Below are positions 25,458 through 34,677 of a stretch of DNA of 50,272 bases, in pieces. Source of the DNA: Bacteroidetes bacterium UBA7662 (GTDB lineage: Bacteria; Bacteroidota; Bacteroidia; UBA7662); contig DLHS01000012.1 of NCBI GenBank assembly GCA_002483345.1, forward strand, positions 1 through 50,272, in the 5' to 3' direction. A model generated the notes under the pieces. It worked only from the letters and a program-made list of their open reading frames with translations. It ran no database searches and was not told the origin of the DNA. The position numbers and the translations under genes are program-made. How positions within the stretch are numbered: the first letter of the stretch is position 1; each line of letters opens with the position of its first letter.

Positions 25458-26141
25458 TTATTCTCCCAGTGTACCGAAATTTTGGGTTACAAGTGTCTGC
25501 GGAAGCAATTTGTATTTGTAGGGTTCCGGGTCGAAAGCACTGCCACAACCCAGGTGTGTAAACTCCTTGTGCATGATGTTGGCCTTGTGATCAGGAGATG
25601 TCATCCATAATTTCACCACTGCCCTGCCAAATTCGGCATAACTCATGGTTCTCAAGGGTTTGCCGCGCATATTCAGAAACATATAGGATCCATCCGGATT
25701 TTTGACGGCATCGTATTCTTCCTCCGCGCGGATTTTATACGCCGGCATTTCGAGTATATTTTCACCGAAACCGGTATAGGCTTCTCCTCCTTTATTGATA
25801 ATACGTTGCTGCGGATCGCGGTTCTCCTTGTCTGTTTTGTTGATATGGCTGAAAAAACGTTTGTCGCGCATTTCAACAGAATGAAACAACGCGGCTTCTC
25901 TCAGATCGGAACCATATTTATAGGCAGGCAACTTTCTTTTGATCCTTTGTTCGTTGGTAGCAAAAAACACTGCCATGTCAACCAGCGCAACATCCGGTTT
26001 TTCAATGTCGATGAGTTGCTGTGCAGCCGAGGTATTAAAAAAACTATCGACAGGCAGGCTGTTGTACCAGTCCGGGTCTGCCGGCTCGGTCTGGGCAGAG
26101 AGACAAAGTGGGAATAAAAACAGGAATAAAAGCTTTCGCAT
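25458..26141 (-). CDS. Secreted CAP (SCP/PR1) domain protein
   Basis: 227 residues with a signal peptide (about 1-16, ending LSA). The CAP domain covers about residues 55-225: the active-face His in FHSVEMRDKRFFSHIN, the GENI segment, then VVKLWMTSPDHKANIM with the second His, and a C-terminal LVTQNFG strand. Secreted CAP proteins bind sterols/lipids or act in the envelope; the bacterial role is unknown. A TATCTTTA box on the minus strand at 26165-26158 might start its transcript, or it may follow the racemase-like gene 56 nt upstream. Confidence 0.85.
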   Translation of the reverse strand: MRKLLFLFLFPLCLSAQTEPADPDWYNSLPVDSFFNTSAAQQLIDIEKPDVALVDMAVFFATNEQRIKRKLPAYKYGSDLREAALFHSVEMRDKRFFSHINKTDKENRDPQQRIINKGGEAYTGFGENILEMPAYKIRAEEEYDAVKNPDGSYMFLNMRGKPLRTMSYAEFGRAVVKLWMTSPDHKANIMHKEFTHLGCGSAFDPEPYKYKLLPQTLVTQNFGTLGE

Positions 26142-26197
26142 GAGGCGGGGTTTGGTCTAAAGATAAAAAGTCCGTCGAAAAAAGTTTAATCCTCCTG

Positions 26198-27265
26198 TTA
26201 ACGTATCCGTTTTTCAATATAGCTGGAGCTCATCAGGCTTAAAGCGCCCATGTATTTCAGGTTGAAGGGAATGGTATCACCTACTTTCAGGCCTTTCGGA
26301 TTGGTTCCCAAATCAAGTACCATCATATCGCTGCTTGTACCGGTAACCCTGATATCAGGTGACATCCCCAGGTATTTAGGGTCGATATCGAGTACACCGA
26401 GATCAATGATGGCCCGGAAGGAAGTTTGTCCGTATAAACTTTCATCAGGCTTCAGGATTTCTCCCTGCGGGTTTATGCCCAGGTCGCCTGTCGGTAGCAT
26501 GGGTTTTTCGTACAATTCAATGATTTCCGCTTCGAGGGAAAATACATCCGTCCGCATCCCGTCGATGTGGGTTTCGGAAAATAAATCTGTACCAAAAAAC
26601 AGGGTCTCTCCTATCCGGAAGTGATTAATGCCCGGTGGTATACGCCGCTGTAGCAATAATGGAACAGTAACCGAAGTACCACCACTGATCCAGTGGATTT
26701 TACGTTTAAACTTAAGCTCTATGATTTGCTTGTAGAGACTCAACTGAATGAGTTTGTCCTGGGATGGCATCACGCCATGCAGGCAATTCAGATTGGTTCC
26801 CAATCCGATGATATCAATGTTGGGCAACCGGAAGACCTGCTCATAAAAATCGACCAGTTGTTCACCCATCACCCCTTCCCGCAAATCACCCATCTCCACC
26901 ATGATGATGACCTTGTGAATCCGTTCCCGTTTTACAGCTTCCCTGGATAAAAGCGTGATGGTCTCCAGATCGGTTTGCAGACTCACATCGGCATACTGAA
27001 TAATAGCCGGTATGCTGCGCTTCGGCGCCGGTTTGATGTAACAGGTCTGAATGCCAGGGGCTATTCTTTTGATCAGTTTGAGATTACTTACCCTGGAATC
27101 GTGCACCTCTTCAATCCCCAGCCGGAGTACCTCCTGCATAAAACCCTTGTGGCCACACAACAATTTGGTCACCACCCCCCAATCAGCTTCCGAATGGCTG
27201 AACAGATGATCGAGAAAACTGAAATTGTGCTCCAGAGCAGCCCTGTTAAGCGTTAAAATGGCCAT
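26198..27265 (-). CDS. PLP-dependent amino acid racemase, alanine/ornithine racemase-like (fold type III)
   Basis: 355 residues with an alanine-racemase-type N-terminal barrel. The PLP lysine is K34 in VVTKLLCGH, and the barrel strands DVSLQT, VIIMVEMGDLREG and GLGTNLNC match the ornithine racemase/YhfX branch rather than canonical Alr. The HWISGGTSVT and RIGETLFFG segments bind the phosphate. The C-terminal domain is shorter than in Alr. The substrate is not determined. It begins 1 nt after the GNAT gene and probably shares its transcript with the sodium symporter. Confidence 0.85.
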   Translation of the reverse strand: MAILTLNRAALEHNFSFLDHLFSHSEADWGVVTKLLCGHKGFMQEVLRLGIEEVHDSRVSNLKLIKRIAPGIQTCYIKPAPKRSIPAIIQYADVSLQTDLETITLLSREAVKRERIHKVIIMVEMGDLREGVMGEQLVDFYEQVFRLPNIDIIGLGTNLNCLHGVMPSQDKLIQLSLYKQIIELKFKRKIHWISGGTSVTVPLLLQRRIPPGINHFRIGETLFFGTDLFSETHIDGMRTDVFSLEAEIIELYEKPMLPTGDLGINPQGEILKPDESLYGQTSFRAIIDLGVLDIDPKYLGMSPDIRVTGTSSDMMVLDLGTNPKGLKVGDTIPFNLKYMGALSLMSSSYIEKRIR

Positions 27266-27266
27266 T

Positions 27267-27710
27267 TTATTTATTTAAGCGCATTTCGAGGTATTTGTTC
27301 TTAAATCCCAGTGCTTCATAAAGCTTTAAAGCCGGGTTCTCCGCTTCAACGTGCAGGGCAATGTTTCCGGGCAAGTGGTTGATGGCAGCGAGCATCATCT
27401 TTTTGCCAATTCCCTTGCCTCTTGCGGCAGGTGCCACCGCTATGTAAACCAGTATATGCTCCGGTATGTACCCCTGCATATGAGTGTGATTGACCACAAC
27501 TGCTCCGGTAATCTCTCCTGAAGCATTCAAAGCGGTAAATACGACCCCTCCTTTACCGGGAGCATTGCTCAGGGCATACGAAATACAGTCGACGATGTGA
27601 TGAATAGGGTCGCCATAGCCCTCCAGAGCCTTGTGCAGAAACAAGGCGATGGTAGCTATCTGCGAGTCATCAGGCCTTTGATTGGGTTGGTAAGTATTGA
27701 TCTGAATCAT
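27267..27710 (-). CDS. GNAT-family N-acetyltransferase
   Basis: 147 residues with the acetyl-CoA motif RGKGIG (97-102) preceded by the strand EHILVYIAVAPAA and followed by NPALKLYEALGF, the usual C-terminal GNAT signature. The acceptor is unknown; the co-encoded racemase-like enzyme suggests an amino acid or amine. The start at 27710 lies 41 nt inside the 3' end of the symporter gene in another frame, so translation is probably coupled. A downstream alternative ATG is not evident near the N-terminus. Confidence 0.88.
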   Translation of the reverse strand: MIQINTYQPNQRPDDSQIATIALFLHKALEGYGDPIHHIVDCISYALSNAPGKGGVVFTALNASGEITGAVVVNHTHMQGYIPEHILVYIAVAPAARGKGIGKKMMLAAINHLPGNIALHVEAENPALKLYEALGFKNKYLEMRLNK

Positions 27711-29133
27711 GGGTACTTTTTAGCATTGAACGTTCCCCAAATCGGGTGAGAATCAAGAAAACAAGGAAAGAAACCAGGATACCCGCCGCATTGGAGTCGA
27801 GACCGTAAGGAAGCCGGTAATCGCTTGCCTGGAGGCTGAGCGTAGTAACGCCCCCTCCCAGCATGCTGCCCACGGCGGCTTTCTGTGTGCCTCTTTTCGT
27901 AAACAATCCAAAAAGCATGGGCACCAGCAAACCGGATACCAGAAAGGCATAGGCACTGAGCATGAGTGACAGCACTTTGGTGCTTTGCCAGGCCAGCAGG
28001 ATGGCCAGTACACCAATCAGCAAGGTCACAAATTGGGATACCTTGACATCTTCCGCCCAGGCAGGTTTCCATTGCCGGAGCAGGTCGGTTACCACATTGC
28101 CTGATGCTGCCATGAGGCAGGAATCAGCTGTGCTGAGAATGGCACTGAAATAAGCTGCCATCAATAACCCCAGTAAACCAACCGGCAGCATGTTTACCAA
28201 TAGAAGCGGTAATCCCTGTTCCGGGTCGGTGGCAGCGGTTAATCCGGTGTATAAGCCCTGTTCGGCGGCTACCCTGGCCAATAATCCCAGTCCAACACCC
28301 ATAAAGGCCATGACCGGCCATTCAAACAAACCAGCCAGATACCAGGCTCTCCGTGCAGTCCGTTCATCTTTACTGGCAAGTATGCGTTGAAACAAGGTCA
28401 TCCCTACAAACCAGATAGGAATGATGGTAATGGCCCAGTTAAACAAGGTTACACCATCAAGCTGCGAAAACGACAACATTTCGGGAGGAACACTGGCCCG
28501 GATGGTTTCCCACCCTCCAACCTTATACCAGGCTACAGGCAAACCAATACCGCCCAAACCGAGTATAAGAATGATCCATTGAATGGTATCGGTATAAATA
28601 ACGGCTTTGAGCCCTCCCAGCACAGTATACAACACGGCTACACCTCCCATCAGCCAGAGTGCTTCGTGTACACCCAGTAAAGGGAATCCGGCACCGGCAA
28701 GCTTGGCTCCCGCAAGCAACTGGGAGCTGGTAAAACCGGTATAGCCAATGGCTGAAATAATACCTGCCGTAAGCGCTGCCTTGGGTCCGAAGCGATCCCC
28801 GAACCATTGTGGCAAGGTGAGCCACTTCCGGAAAGAAGGGTGACGGCAAATACGCGGAATAAGAAAAACGGCACTCAGCCAGGCCCCCAGAAATCCGGTA
28901 AACAACATCCAGCTCCCCGACATCCCCATCACAAACCCCAAGCCGCCCAAGCCAATTGAAAAACCACCTCCAACATCGGTTGCAACCACTGAAAGCCCGA
29001 TGTGAACACTGCCCATACCCCTTCCGCCAACAAAATAATCATCGTTATTACCGTGCCGCCTGTGAAAATAAAACCCTACCGCCAGCATCAGCAGCAGGTA
29101 GACAATCAGAATAAATAAATCTATTAAATGCAT
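27670..29133 (-). CDS. Sodium:solute symporter (SSS family)
   Basis: 487 residues, about 13 helices. The SSS family marks are seen: the first helix with a YFVGGRGMG segment after it, GGGFSIGLGGLGFVMG, and the QRILASKDERTARRAWYLAG motif in the middle. Substrates of such carriers include proline, pantothenate, sugars and amino acids; this one is not assigned. It heads a leftward unit with GNAT and a racemase-like enzyme. An inverted repeat CCGTA-ATAA-TACGG (29142-29155) lies 8 bp before the ATG and could be an operator. Confidence 0.88.
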   Translation of the reverse strand: MHLIDLFILIVYLLLMLAVGFYFHRRHGNNDDYFVGGRGMGSVHIGLSVVATDVGGGFSIGLGGLGFVMGMSGSWMLFTGFLGAWLSAVFLIPRICRHPSFRKWLTLPQWFGDRFGPKAALTAGIISAIGYTGFTSSQLLAGAKLAGAGFPLLGVHEALWLMGGVAVLYTVLGGLKAVIYTDTIQWIILILGLGGIGLPVAWYKVGGWETIRASVPPEMLSFSQLDGVTLFNWAITIIPIWFVGMTLFQRILASKDERTARRAWYLAGLFEWPVMAFMGVGLGLLARVAAEQGLYTGLTAATDPEQGLPLLLVNMLPVGLLGLLMAAYFSAILSTADSCLMAASGNVVTDLLRQWKPAWAEDVKVSQFVTLLIGVLAILLAWQSTKVLSLMLSAYAFLVSGLLVPMLFGLFTKRGTQKAAVGSMLGGGVTTLSLQASDYRLPYGLDSNAAGILVSFLVFLILTRFGERSMLKSTHDSDQYLPTQSKA

Positions 29134-29454
29134 TACAATTGCCGTAATAATACGGAAATTATTAGCCTAAATTCAATATAATTCAGAATAAAATAGCATT
29201 CAGAATGTTTTTAAACATAATTTTGCAATTATTTTACGAGAAATAATTGTTATTTTGATATTAAATTATTAAGGTATTTATCCCGGATTTACCCCGATTT
29301 TATCGGTTAAACCTTCCCCTGCCGGCACAGGACCTGAACCTCTGCACTGCATCCTTTTCATCAACCCCATCTGGTACTGCGCATTTTAAGCAGATAACCC
29401 ATGCCTCACCTGCCGGACACTTTTACATCCACCCCTGACCGCCGCTTTGTGTAC
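29134..29454. other. A/T-rich intergenic stretch with one short inverted repeat
   Basis: 321 bp between the symporter ATG and the glcD-like stop codon. 29134-29280 is strongly A/T-rich. CCGTA-ATAA-TACGG at 29142-29155 is the only clear symmetrical element. No terminator with T tract and no full TAnnTTTG/TTG promoter pair was found, so the symporter promoter is unresolved. The 29300-29400 part has no believable gene. Confidence 0.6.
29142..29155. repeat. Short palindrome before the symporter gene
   Basis: CCGTA, ATAA, TACGG, centred 15 bp upstream of the ATG at 29133. Size and place suit a repressor operator, but the palindrome is short. Confidence 0.35.
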
Positions 29455-30867
29455 TCAAAAAACCGAAAAGACCTTTCCGGGATTCAGTATACCCTTCGGA
29501 TCAAATACAGCCTTGATGTTTTTCATCAACCGGAAGTGGGCGGGTTCAAACATAATGTCCATATACTCCTGTTGCACCAGACCGATGCCATGTTCACCTG
29601 AAATGGTGCCATTTAATGATTTTACCACACCAAATAACTCCCGTATGCCTTGCTTAACCGTTTGCTGCCAGGCTTGTTCATCCAGCTCGCCCCGGATAAT
29701 ATTCACATGAACGTTGCCATCGCCGGCGTGCCCGTAACAAACCGAGTGGAAACCATAGCTGTTTCCTATTTCCTTGATGGCTTTGATAAGTACCGGCAAT
29801 GCTGCTCTGGGAACGACTGTATCTTCCTCCTTATAAACCGAATGGGCCTTGACGGCATGTGCCACGCTGCGACGCAGCTTCCAGAGCTGCTCTTTCTGGT
29901 GACTGGCCTCGGCAAACAAAATCTCTCCCGAATCATAGCCTGCCATGATCTCCCCAATTTTTTCAGCCTCCTGATACAGCTGATCCGGATAATTACCATC
30001 CAGTTCAATCAGCAGATGTGCCTGTACCTCTTCCGGTAAATCAAGCGGCTGTTGCAGATAACGGGCCGACCATACGATGGCCTCCCTTTCCATAAATTCC
30101 ATGGCAGAAGGTATTATGCCTGCCCTGAACACCGCCGATACTGCCGCGCAGGCACCTTCCAGCGAATGAAAAGGCACCAGCAACAGCAAATCGTGCTGTG
30201 GGTGGGGTAAGAGCCGGAAGACTACTTTGGTGATTACCCCCAGTGTGCCTTCACTGCCTACCATCAGTTGCGTTAAATTATAACCGGTGGCATTTTTAAG
30301 TACATTGGCACCTGTCCATATAAGCTCTCCGGTAGGCAGTGCTACCTGAAGGTTTAGTACATAATCTTTGGTGGTGCCGTATTTCACGGCTCGTGGACCT
30401 CCGGCAGATTCTGCGAGGTTGCCTCCCAGGAAGCAGGAGCCCCGGCTGGAAGGGTCGGGCGGATAAAACAATCCTTCTGTTTTTACTGCCTCCTGAAACG
30501 CTTCGGTCACCACCCCGGGCTCTACGGTTGCCTGCAGGTTGCGGGTATCTATTTCAAGGATGCGGTTCAGGCGAACGGTCGACAAAACGATACCTCCCAG
30601 CACGGGCAGCGCGCCGCCGCTCAATCCCGTTCCTGCTCCCCGGGTAGTCAGGGGGATGTTGTTTTCATGGCAAAGCCTTAAAACAGCGGCAACTTCCTCC
30701 GCTGAACCGGGGAATACTACCGCTGCAGGACGGTATCGCAGGTCTTCTGTTTCGTCTTTGCTATGAGCGTCAAGTACTTCCGCCTGGATAGAAATATGGG
30801 CTTCACCCAGCAGTTCGCTGAGCTTTGCAAGCTGGTCGGGGTTCGGTTGCTGGTAGGCTGCGGGCAT
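29455..30867 (-). CDS. FAD-linked oxidase, GlcD/D-lactate dehydrogenase-like
   Basis: 470 residues. The N-terminal PCMH-type FAD domain shows FPGSAEEVAAVLRLCHENN and the RGAGTGLSGGALP loop; the C-terminal domain ends with NGTISGEHGIGLVQQEYM, which carries the His of the active site in GlcD/DLD enzymes. They oxidise D-2-hydroxy acids such as glycolate or D-lactate, passing electrons to quinone or to partner subunits. GlcE/GlcF genes are not adjacent, so a single-subunit D-lactate dehydrogenase-like enzyme is plausible. It is transcribed divergently from the pyruvate dehydrogenase E2 gene. Confidence 0.9.
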   Translation of the reverse strand: MPAAYQQPNPDQLAKLSELLGEAHISIQAEVLDAHSKDETEDLRYRPAAVVFPGSAEEVAAVLRLCHENNIPLTTRGAGTGLSGGALPVLGGIVLSTVRLNRILEIDTRNLQATVEPGVVTEAFQEAVKTEGLFYPPDPSSRGSCFLGGNLAESAGGPRAVKYGTTKDYVLNLQVALPTGELIWTGANVLKNATGYNLTQLMVGSEGTLGVITKVVFRLLPHPQHDLLLLVPFHSLEGACAAVSAVFRAGIIPSAMEFMEREAIVWSARYLQQPLDLPEEVQAHLLIELDGNYPDQLYQEAEKIGEIMAGYDSGEILFAEASHQKEQLWKLRRSVAHAVKAHSVYKEEDTVVPRAALPVLIKAIKEIGNSYGFHSVCYGHAGDGNVHVNIIRGELDEQAWQQTVKQGIRELFGVVKSLNGTISGEHGIGLVQQEYMDIMFEPAHFRLMKNIKAVFDPKGILNPGKVFSVF

Positions 30868-30911
30868 GGTGAGATAAAAATAAGGAAAGGATGCAGCTTG
30901 CGCCTTCCTTC

Positions 30912-30943
30912 TTTTGATGTGAACTTATTTTGGGCTATTTTAG
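30912..30943 (+). promoter_or_regulatory. Probable promoter of the E2 gene
   Basis: TTTTG at 30912-30916, 19 nt, TATTTTAG at 30936-30943; the -7 box differs from TAnnTTTG by one base. The leader would be about 25 nt. Confidence 0.4.
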
Positions 30944-30973
30944 CACCCGTTTTGAACCGTAAATGAAGCTGTA

Positions 30974-32233
30974 ATGGCAGAAGTAATCAGGATGCCGAAA
31001 ATGAGCGACACCATGACCGATGGGGTGATCGCAGCATGGCACAAAAAGGTAGGCGATAAGGTGAAATCAGGCGATATACTCGCCGATGTGGAAACCGATA
31101 AAGCCACCATGGAATTAGAGAATTTCGAGAACGGCGTACTGCTGTATATTGGCGTTGAAACCGGTGCTTCCGTGCCTGTGAATGCCATCATAGCCATAGT
31201 AGGTAAAGAAGGAGAAGATTACAAATCTTTACTGGAAGGTGCTCCTGCTGTCACTGTTGCCCCCGCCGCAGAAGAAAAACCAGCGGTGGAAGAAAAATCT
31301 GCCGCAGTTGCTGCAACCCCGGCTCCTGCACCCGTAGCCGCCGCCGTACCCGTGGCCACTGCCGTTACCGGCGACGACCGCCTCAAAGCATCTCCCCTGG
31401 CCCGTAAAATTGCTGAAGACAAAGGCATCGACCTCCGCAACCTCCAGGGAAGCGGCGATAATGGCCGCATCGTAAAACGTGATCTCGACAACGCCCCGGC
31501 AGCAGCCGCTGCACAAGCCGCTACACCGGTATTTGCACCCGTAGTCGGCCAGGAAGCCTTTACAGAAGTAGCGGTATCGCAAATGCGGAAGACCATCGCA
31601 CGCCGCCTGGCTGAAAGCAAATTCAGCGCACCACACTTCTACCTCACCATCGACATCGACATGGAAGCAGCTATGGCTGCCCGTACCGAAATTAATGCCG
31701 TTGCCAGTGCCAAAGTATCTTTCAATGATATGGTGGTGAAAGCTTCAGCCCTGGCCCTGCGCAAACACCCGAAAGTAAACTCCAGCTGGCTGGGCGATAA
31801 AATCCGTTTCAATCAGCATGTCCACATCGGCGTAGCCATGGCTGTTGAAGAAGGACTGCTGGTACCCGTAGTACGGTTTGCAGACAGCAAGCCACTGTCA
31901 CAGATTGCCGGCGAAGTAAAAGTGTATGCCGGTAAAGCCAAAGAGAAAAAACTGCAACCAACCGACTGGGAAGGCAACACCTTTACCATCTCTAACCTCG
32001 GCATGTTTGGCATAGAAGAATTTACAGCCATCATCAACCCACCGGATGCCTGTATATTGGCCGTAGGTGCCATCCGAGAAACCCCTGTGGTGAAAAACGG
32101 ACAATTGGCAGTGGGCCATAGAATGAAAGTTACCCTGAGCTGCGACCACCGCGTGGTAGACGGCGCCAGCGGTGCAGAATTCCTGCAAACCCTCAAGGGA
32201 TTGCTGGAAGCACCGGTGCGTATGCTGGCTTAA
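30974..32233 (+). CDS. Dihydrolipoamide acetyltransferase, E2 of pyruvate dehydrogenase
   Basis: The core of the complex that turns pyruvate into acetyl-CoA. One lipoyl domain (about 2-78) with the lipoylated Lys43 in DVETDKATMELE; an Ala/Pro/Val-rich hinge (about 90-130); a peripheral-subunit-binding domain (about 136-172, SPLARKIAEDKGIDL); then the acetyltransferase core with catalytic His392 in DHRVVDGASG. A single lipoyl domain is shorter than in enteric E2. E1 and E3 genes are not adjacent. The branched-chain or 2-oxoglutarate E2 reading is less likely given the overall likeness. Confidence 0.92.
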   Translation: MAEVIRMPKMSDTMTDGVIAAWHKKVGDKVKSGDILADVETDKATMELENFENGVLLYIGVETGASVPVNAIIAIVGKEGEDYKSLLEGAPAVTVAPAAEEKPAVEEKSAAVAATPAPAPVAAAVPVATAVTGDDRLKASPLARKIAEDKGIDLRNLQGSGDNGRIVKRDLDNAPAAAAAQAATPVFAPVVGQEAFTEVAVSQMRKTIARRLAESKFSAPHFYLTIDIDMEAAMAARTEINAVASAKVSFNDMVVKASALALRKHPKVNSSWLGDKIRFNQHVHIGVAMAVEEGLLVPVVRFADSKPLSQIAGEVKVYAGKAKEKKLQPTDWEGNTFTISNLGMFGIEEFTAIINPPDACILAVGAIRETPVVKNGQLAVGHRMKVTLSCDHRVVDGASGAEFLQTLKGLLEAPVRMLA

Positions 32234-32250
32234 ACAGCTGTATAACCCTA

Positions 32251-32290
32251 AAAAAGCCTGTCTGTGATTTATTCACGGCAGGCTTTTTTT
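32251..32290 (+). terminator. Intrinsic terminator after the E2 gene
   Basis: An AAAAAGCCTG / CAGGCTTTTT stem with an inner CTGTGA/TCACGG helix and a run of seven Ts, starting 17 nt after the stop codon. Confidence 0.85.
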
Positions 32291-32337
32291 GAAGGTACAA
32301 TTACTTGGGTTTTATACGCTTAGTCGCCTGGTTTTTC

Positions 32338-33897
32338 TTACAATTTCTTGAAAAGCAGTTGCTCTACCTTATTCATTTTGGTGTATATCATCAACTCCTC
32401 CGGCGACGTCTGCATACTTCCCTTCAGGATGGCATGCTGGCCAGGTTTCTTTTTGAAATCTAACAACCCACGGGTCTGATTACCTCTTTTATCCATATAC
32501 ACAACCGCTATAACCGTTTGACGCCCCTTAAAACTATCCTTGATATTCTTTTCGTTTAGTTTGTCAGCTCGTTTTACATTCCTGATATCATCATTAAAAA
32601 CCAAACACAAAGACTCGCCTGAAACAGCAGCTGCAAAAGAACTCTTTCTGCCAAAATCGTTATAGGTGTGTTGACGCTTTAATATCCTGTGTACCCATAA
32701 AATATCTCCGTATTTATCCAGATTTACTACTATAATATCATTGTGAAAAAAATGTGTGGTGATTCCACCTCTGGATTCCTGTGTATAGGCCATCCAATTC
32801 TGCTCTGCCAGCAAATAACGACCTCCATCCGCCCGTGCCACAATGCTGTTGATACGGACATTCCAAATCTCCTTGGCATCTTCATCAGAACCATTGAAAA
32901 GTGTCTTTTTCTTTTTACCCTCCACAAAAAAGGCATCTTCGAATGCTGACGTCTTAACATCTTCCGCTTCTCCTGTTTCTGTATCAATGGTTAAGGAAAA
33001 GACCCCTTCAAAAATATGATTCCTTCGGGTCCCATAAAAACCTACACATCTAAGCTGATTCGGATTATCCGTTTCAAATTTTAACTCCGAAACTATCTTG
33101 TCTTTTAACCTGATACTTATTTTTTTTGGCTTATTACCCTGCTTGATTTTGTATGCCGTAAATTCAAAATCGCGCATGTCAAACTTTCCCCGCTTCTTCT
33201 TGCTCTTCTGAAAAGTCTGTCCAAGCAGATAAACATTGCTGAAGGAGTCAATCAGCATTTCATTCAGTTCAAATTCTCCATATACAGCCTCAAGCTGAAA
33301 AAATTCCTGCCATTCGAGCTGCCCTTCCATGTCAAACACCATGAAATAATAGGACAACGGCTCATTGCTGACTTGTCTGACCGGATATGAAATCATCAGC
33401 TTTGTATGTTGCTTATTATGATGATAGTTGCACTCCATTACATTAGCAGAATACCTGTCCACAAACCGCATTTCAGCCATTAACTGTGGCAGCCCGTTAG
33501 ATTTCAGAGATACCGGATCCACCCGTACCAAATAAAGCTCCGATCTTTTTTTAGAAAGATTCTTATGGTTGAGCACAAGGTATATCTGATTATTTGCCAG
33601 ATAACTGTGTTCCACATTGGTAGCATTGCCCTCAATTTTGGTATCGAATGGAATAATCTTTATCAGATTCCCCTTTTTATCAATAGACTGAAGTTCTACC
33701 CGGGCATTTTTGGCCTTGTTCGTCTTTGTTTTTCTTAAAAAATAATGTGCCTGATCATCACTTCCGATTTTTTGCCTGATTTCAGTAACATCTTTAATCT
33801 TATACGGGGCAGCAACTGACACTGCTCCGTCCTGCTGAGCCCACAAAGTTGAAAGAGTGCCGAAAACGAGTAATACTATGCCAAGAAATTGTTTCAC
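32338..33897 (-). CDS. Secreted or periplasmic protein of unknown function
   Basis: 519 residues with a signal peptide (about 1-20, cleaved after LWA). The mature protein is Lys-rich and has repeated beta-strand patterns (DKGNLIKIIPF, YGDILWVHRILK, EWQEFFQLE) reminiscent of propeller-like surface proteins in which a description of a value alternates with a comparison strand. I do not recognise a family. It is followed (leftward) by nothing within 100 nt except the E2 terminator, and has a thioredoxin-like gene upstream (33 nt gap), so the two may be one unit. Confidence 0.65.
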   Translation of the reverse strand: MKQFLGIVLLVFGTLSTLWAQQDGAVSVAAPYKIKDVTEIRQKIGSDDQAHYFLRKTKTNKAKNARVELQSIDKKGNLIKIIPFDTKIEGNATNVEHSYLANNQIYLVLNHKNLSKKRSELYLVRVDPVSLKSNGLPQLMAEMRFVDRYSANVMECNYHHNKQHTKLMISYPVRQVSNEPLSYYFMVFDMEGQLEWQEFFQLEAVYGEFELNEMLIDSFSNVYLLGQTFQKSKKKRGKFDMRDFEFTAYKIKQGNKPKKISIRLKDKIVSELKFETDNPNQLRCVGFYGTRRNHIFEGVFSLTIDTETGEAEDVKTSAFEDAFFVEGKKKKTLFNGSDEDAKEIWNVRINSIVARADGGRYLLAEQNWMAYTQESRGGITTHFFHNDIIVVNLDKYGDILWVHRILKRQHTYNDFGRKSSFAAAVSGESLCLVFNDDIRNVKRADKLNEKNIKDSFKGRQTVIAVVYMDKRGNQTRGLLDFKKKPGQHAILKGSMQTSPEELMIYTKMNKVEQLLFKKL

Positions 33898-33930
33898 AGA
33901 TCAGAAATTGAATTTTTTCTAAGAAATATC

Positions 33931-34473
33931 TTATCTCGTTTTCCGGAATTTATCGCTTACTCCACCCCCGTATACCGTCATGATATCGCTTACCATCGCG
34001 TCCTGGTTAAGCTGCTGCAGAAGTTTGCCATCCTCATCGTACACATAGGTAGATGGGATGAACATGTCACCGAAATAGGCATAAAACTTAGCGTCCTGAT
34101 CAAGTCCGAAATAAACGTTCGGCTGCTCATAGAGGTTGTTGCTTTTGGCAAACTGAATAGCCTCCCCTTCATCAAAACGGGTAATCCATACAAAATCGAT
34201 GTCTTTCATATAAGGAAGTCGTGGCCCTAAATCAGCAGCCAGTTTCTGACAGTGACTGCAATTGGGACTGAAATAAACCACCACCGTTTTCCCACCCCGT
34301 AAATCTCCTCTTTCCACTTCTCCTTTACCTCCCATCCTCAGGAAACTGAAATCGGGAAGGGTTTGTCCGTTCCCGATTTCGGGCCGGTCAGTTTTGAAAA
34401 ATTGGGAATAAAGCAGGTACCCTACTACAAAAACCGCCAGTATGGCGATGCCAGCCTTTAAAAAACGCTCCAT
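33931..34473 (-). CDS. Membrane-anchored thioredoxin-like protein (TlpA/redoxin type)
   Basis: 180 residues: an N-terminal helix (about 7-24) that anchors the protein with its domain in the periplasm, then a thioredoxin fold. The redox pair is Cys72-Ser-His-Cys75 after VVVYFSPN. The cis-Pro segment appears as PSTYVYDEDGK. Likely an envelope thiol oxidoreductase or alkyl-hydroperoxidase-like redoxin; the substrate is unknown. A TATTTTTG box on the minus strand at 34500-34493 lies about 20 nt before the ATG. Confidence 0.82.
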   Translation of the reverse strand: MERFLKAGIAILAVFVVGYLLYSQFFKTDRPEIGNGQTLPDFSFLRMGGKGEVERGDLRGGKTVVVYFSPNCSHCQKLAADLGPRLPYMKDIDFVWITRFDEGEAIQFAKSNNLYEQPNVYFGLDQDAKFYAYFGDMFIPSTYVYDEDGKLLQQLNQDAMVSDIMTVYGGGVSDKFRKTR

Positions 34474-34525
34474 AATACAACTCTATAACAAACAAAAATA
34501 GGGCATTCAGGTCAATAATACATGA

Positions 34526-34552
34526 TTTTAAGGCCAAGGGTTTGCCTTAAAA
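34526..34552. repeat. Inverted repeat between divergent genes
   Basis: TTTTAAGGC (34526-34534), 9-nt loop, GCCTTAAAA (34544-34552). It sits between the redoxin gene and the export cluster and could be a weak terminator or a regulator site. Confidence 0.35.
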
Positions 34553-34677
34553 CTGAAAACAGCCACCTGTTAACACCGCTTCAATTTGCTTAACACTTCT
34601 TGGGGGTTTTGAGCATAAGGGCAGGTATCAGATGTATCAGGCTTACAGAACTTTGAATCAAGCCAAATCGAAATCTG

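Noticed and set aside
29401..29710. Small ORFs antisense to the end of the glycolate oxidase-like gene
   Set aside because: They lie across the intergenic stretch and the coding region of the larger gene, with no start-site signals and no recognisable domain.
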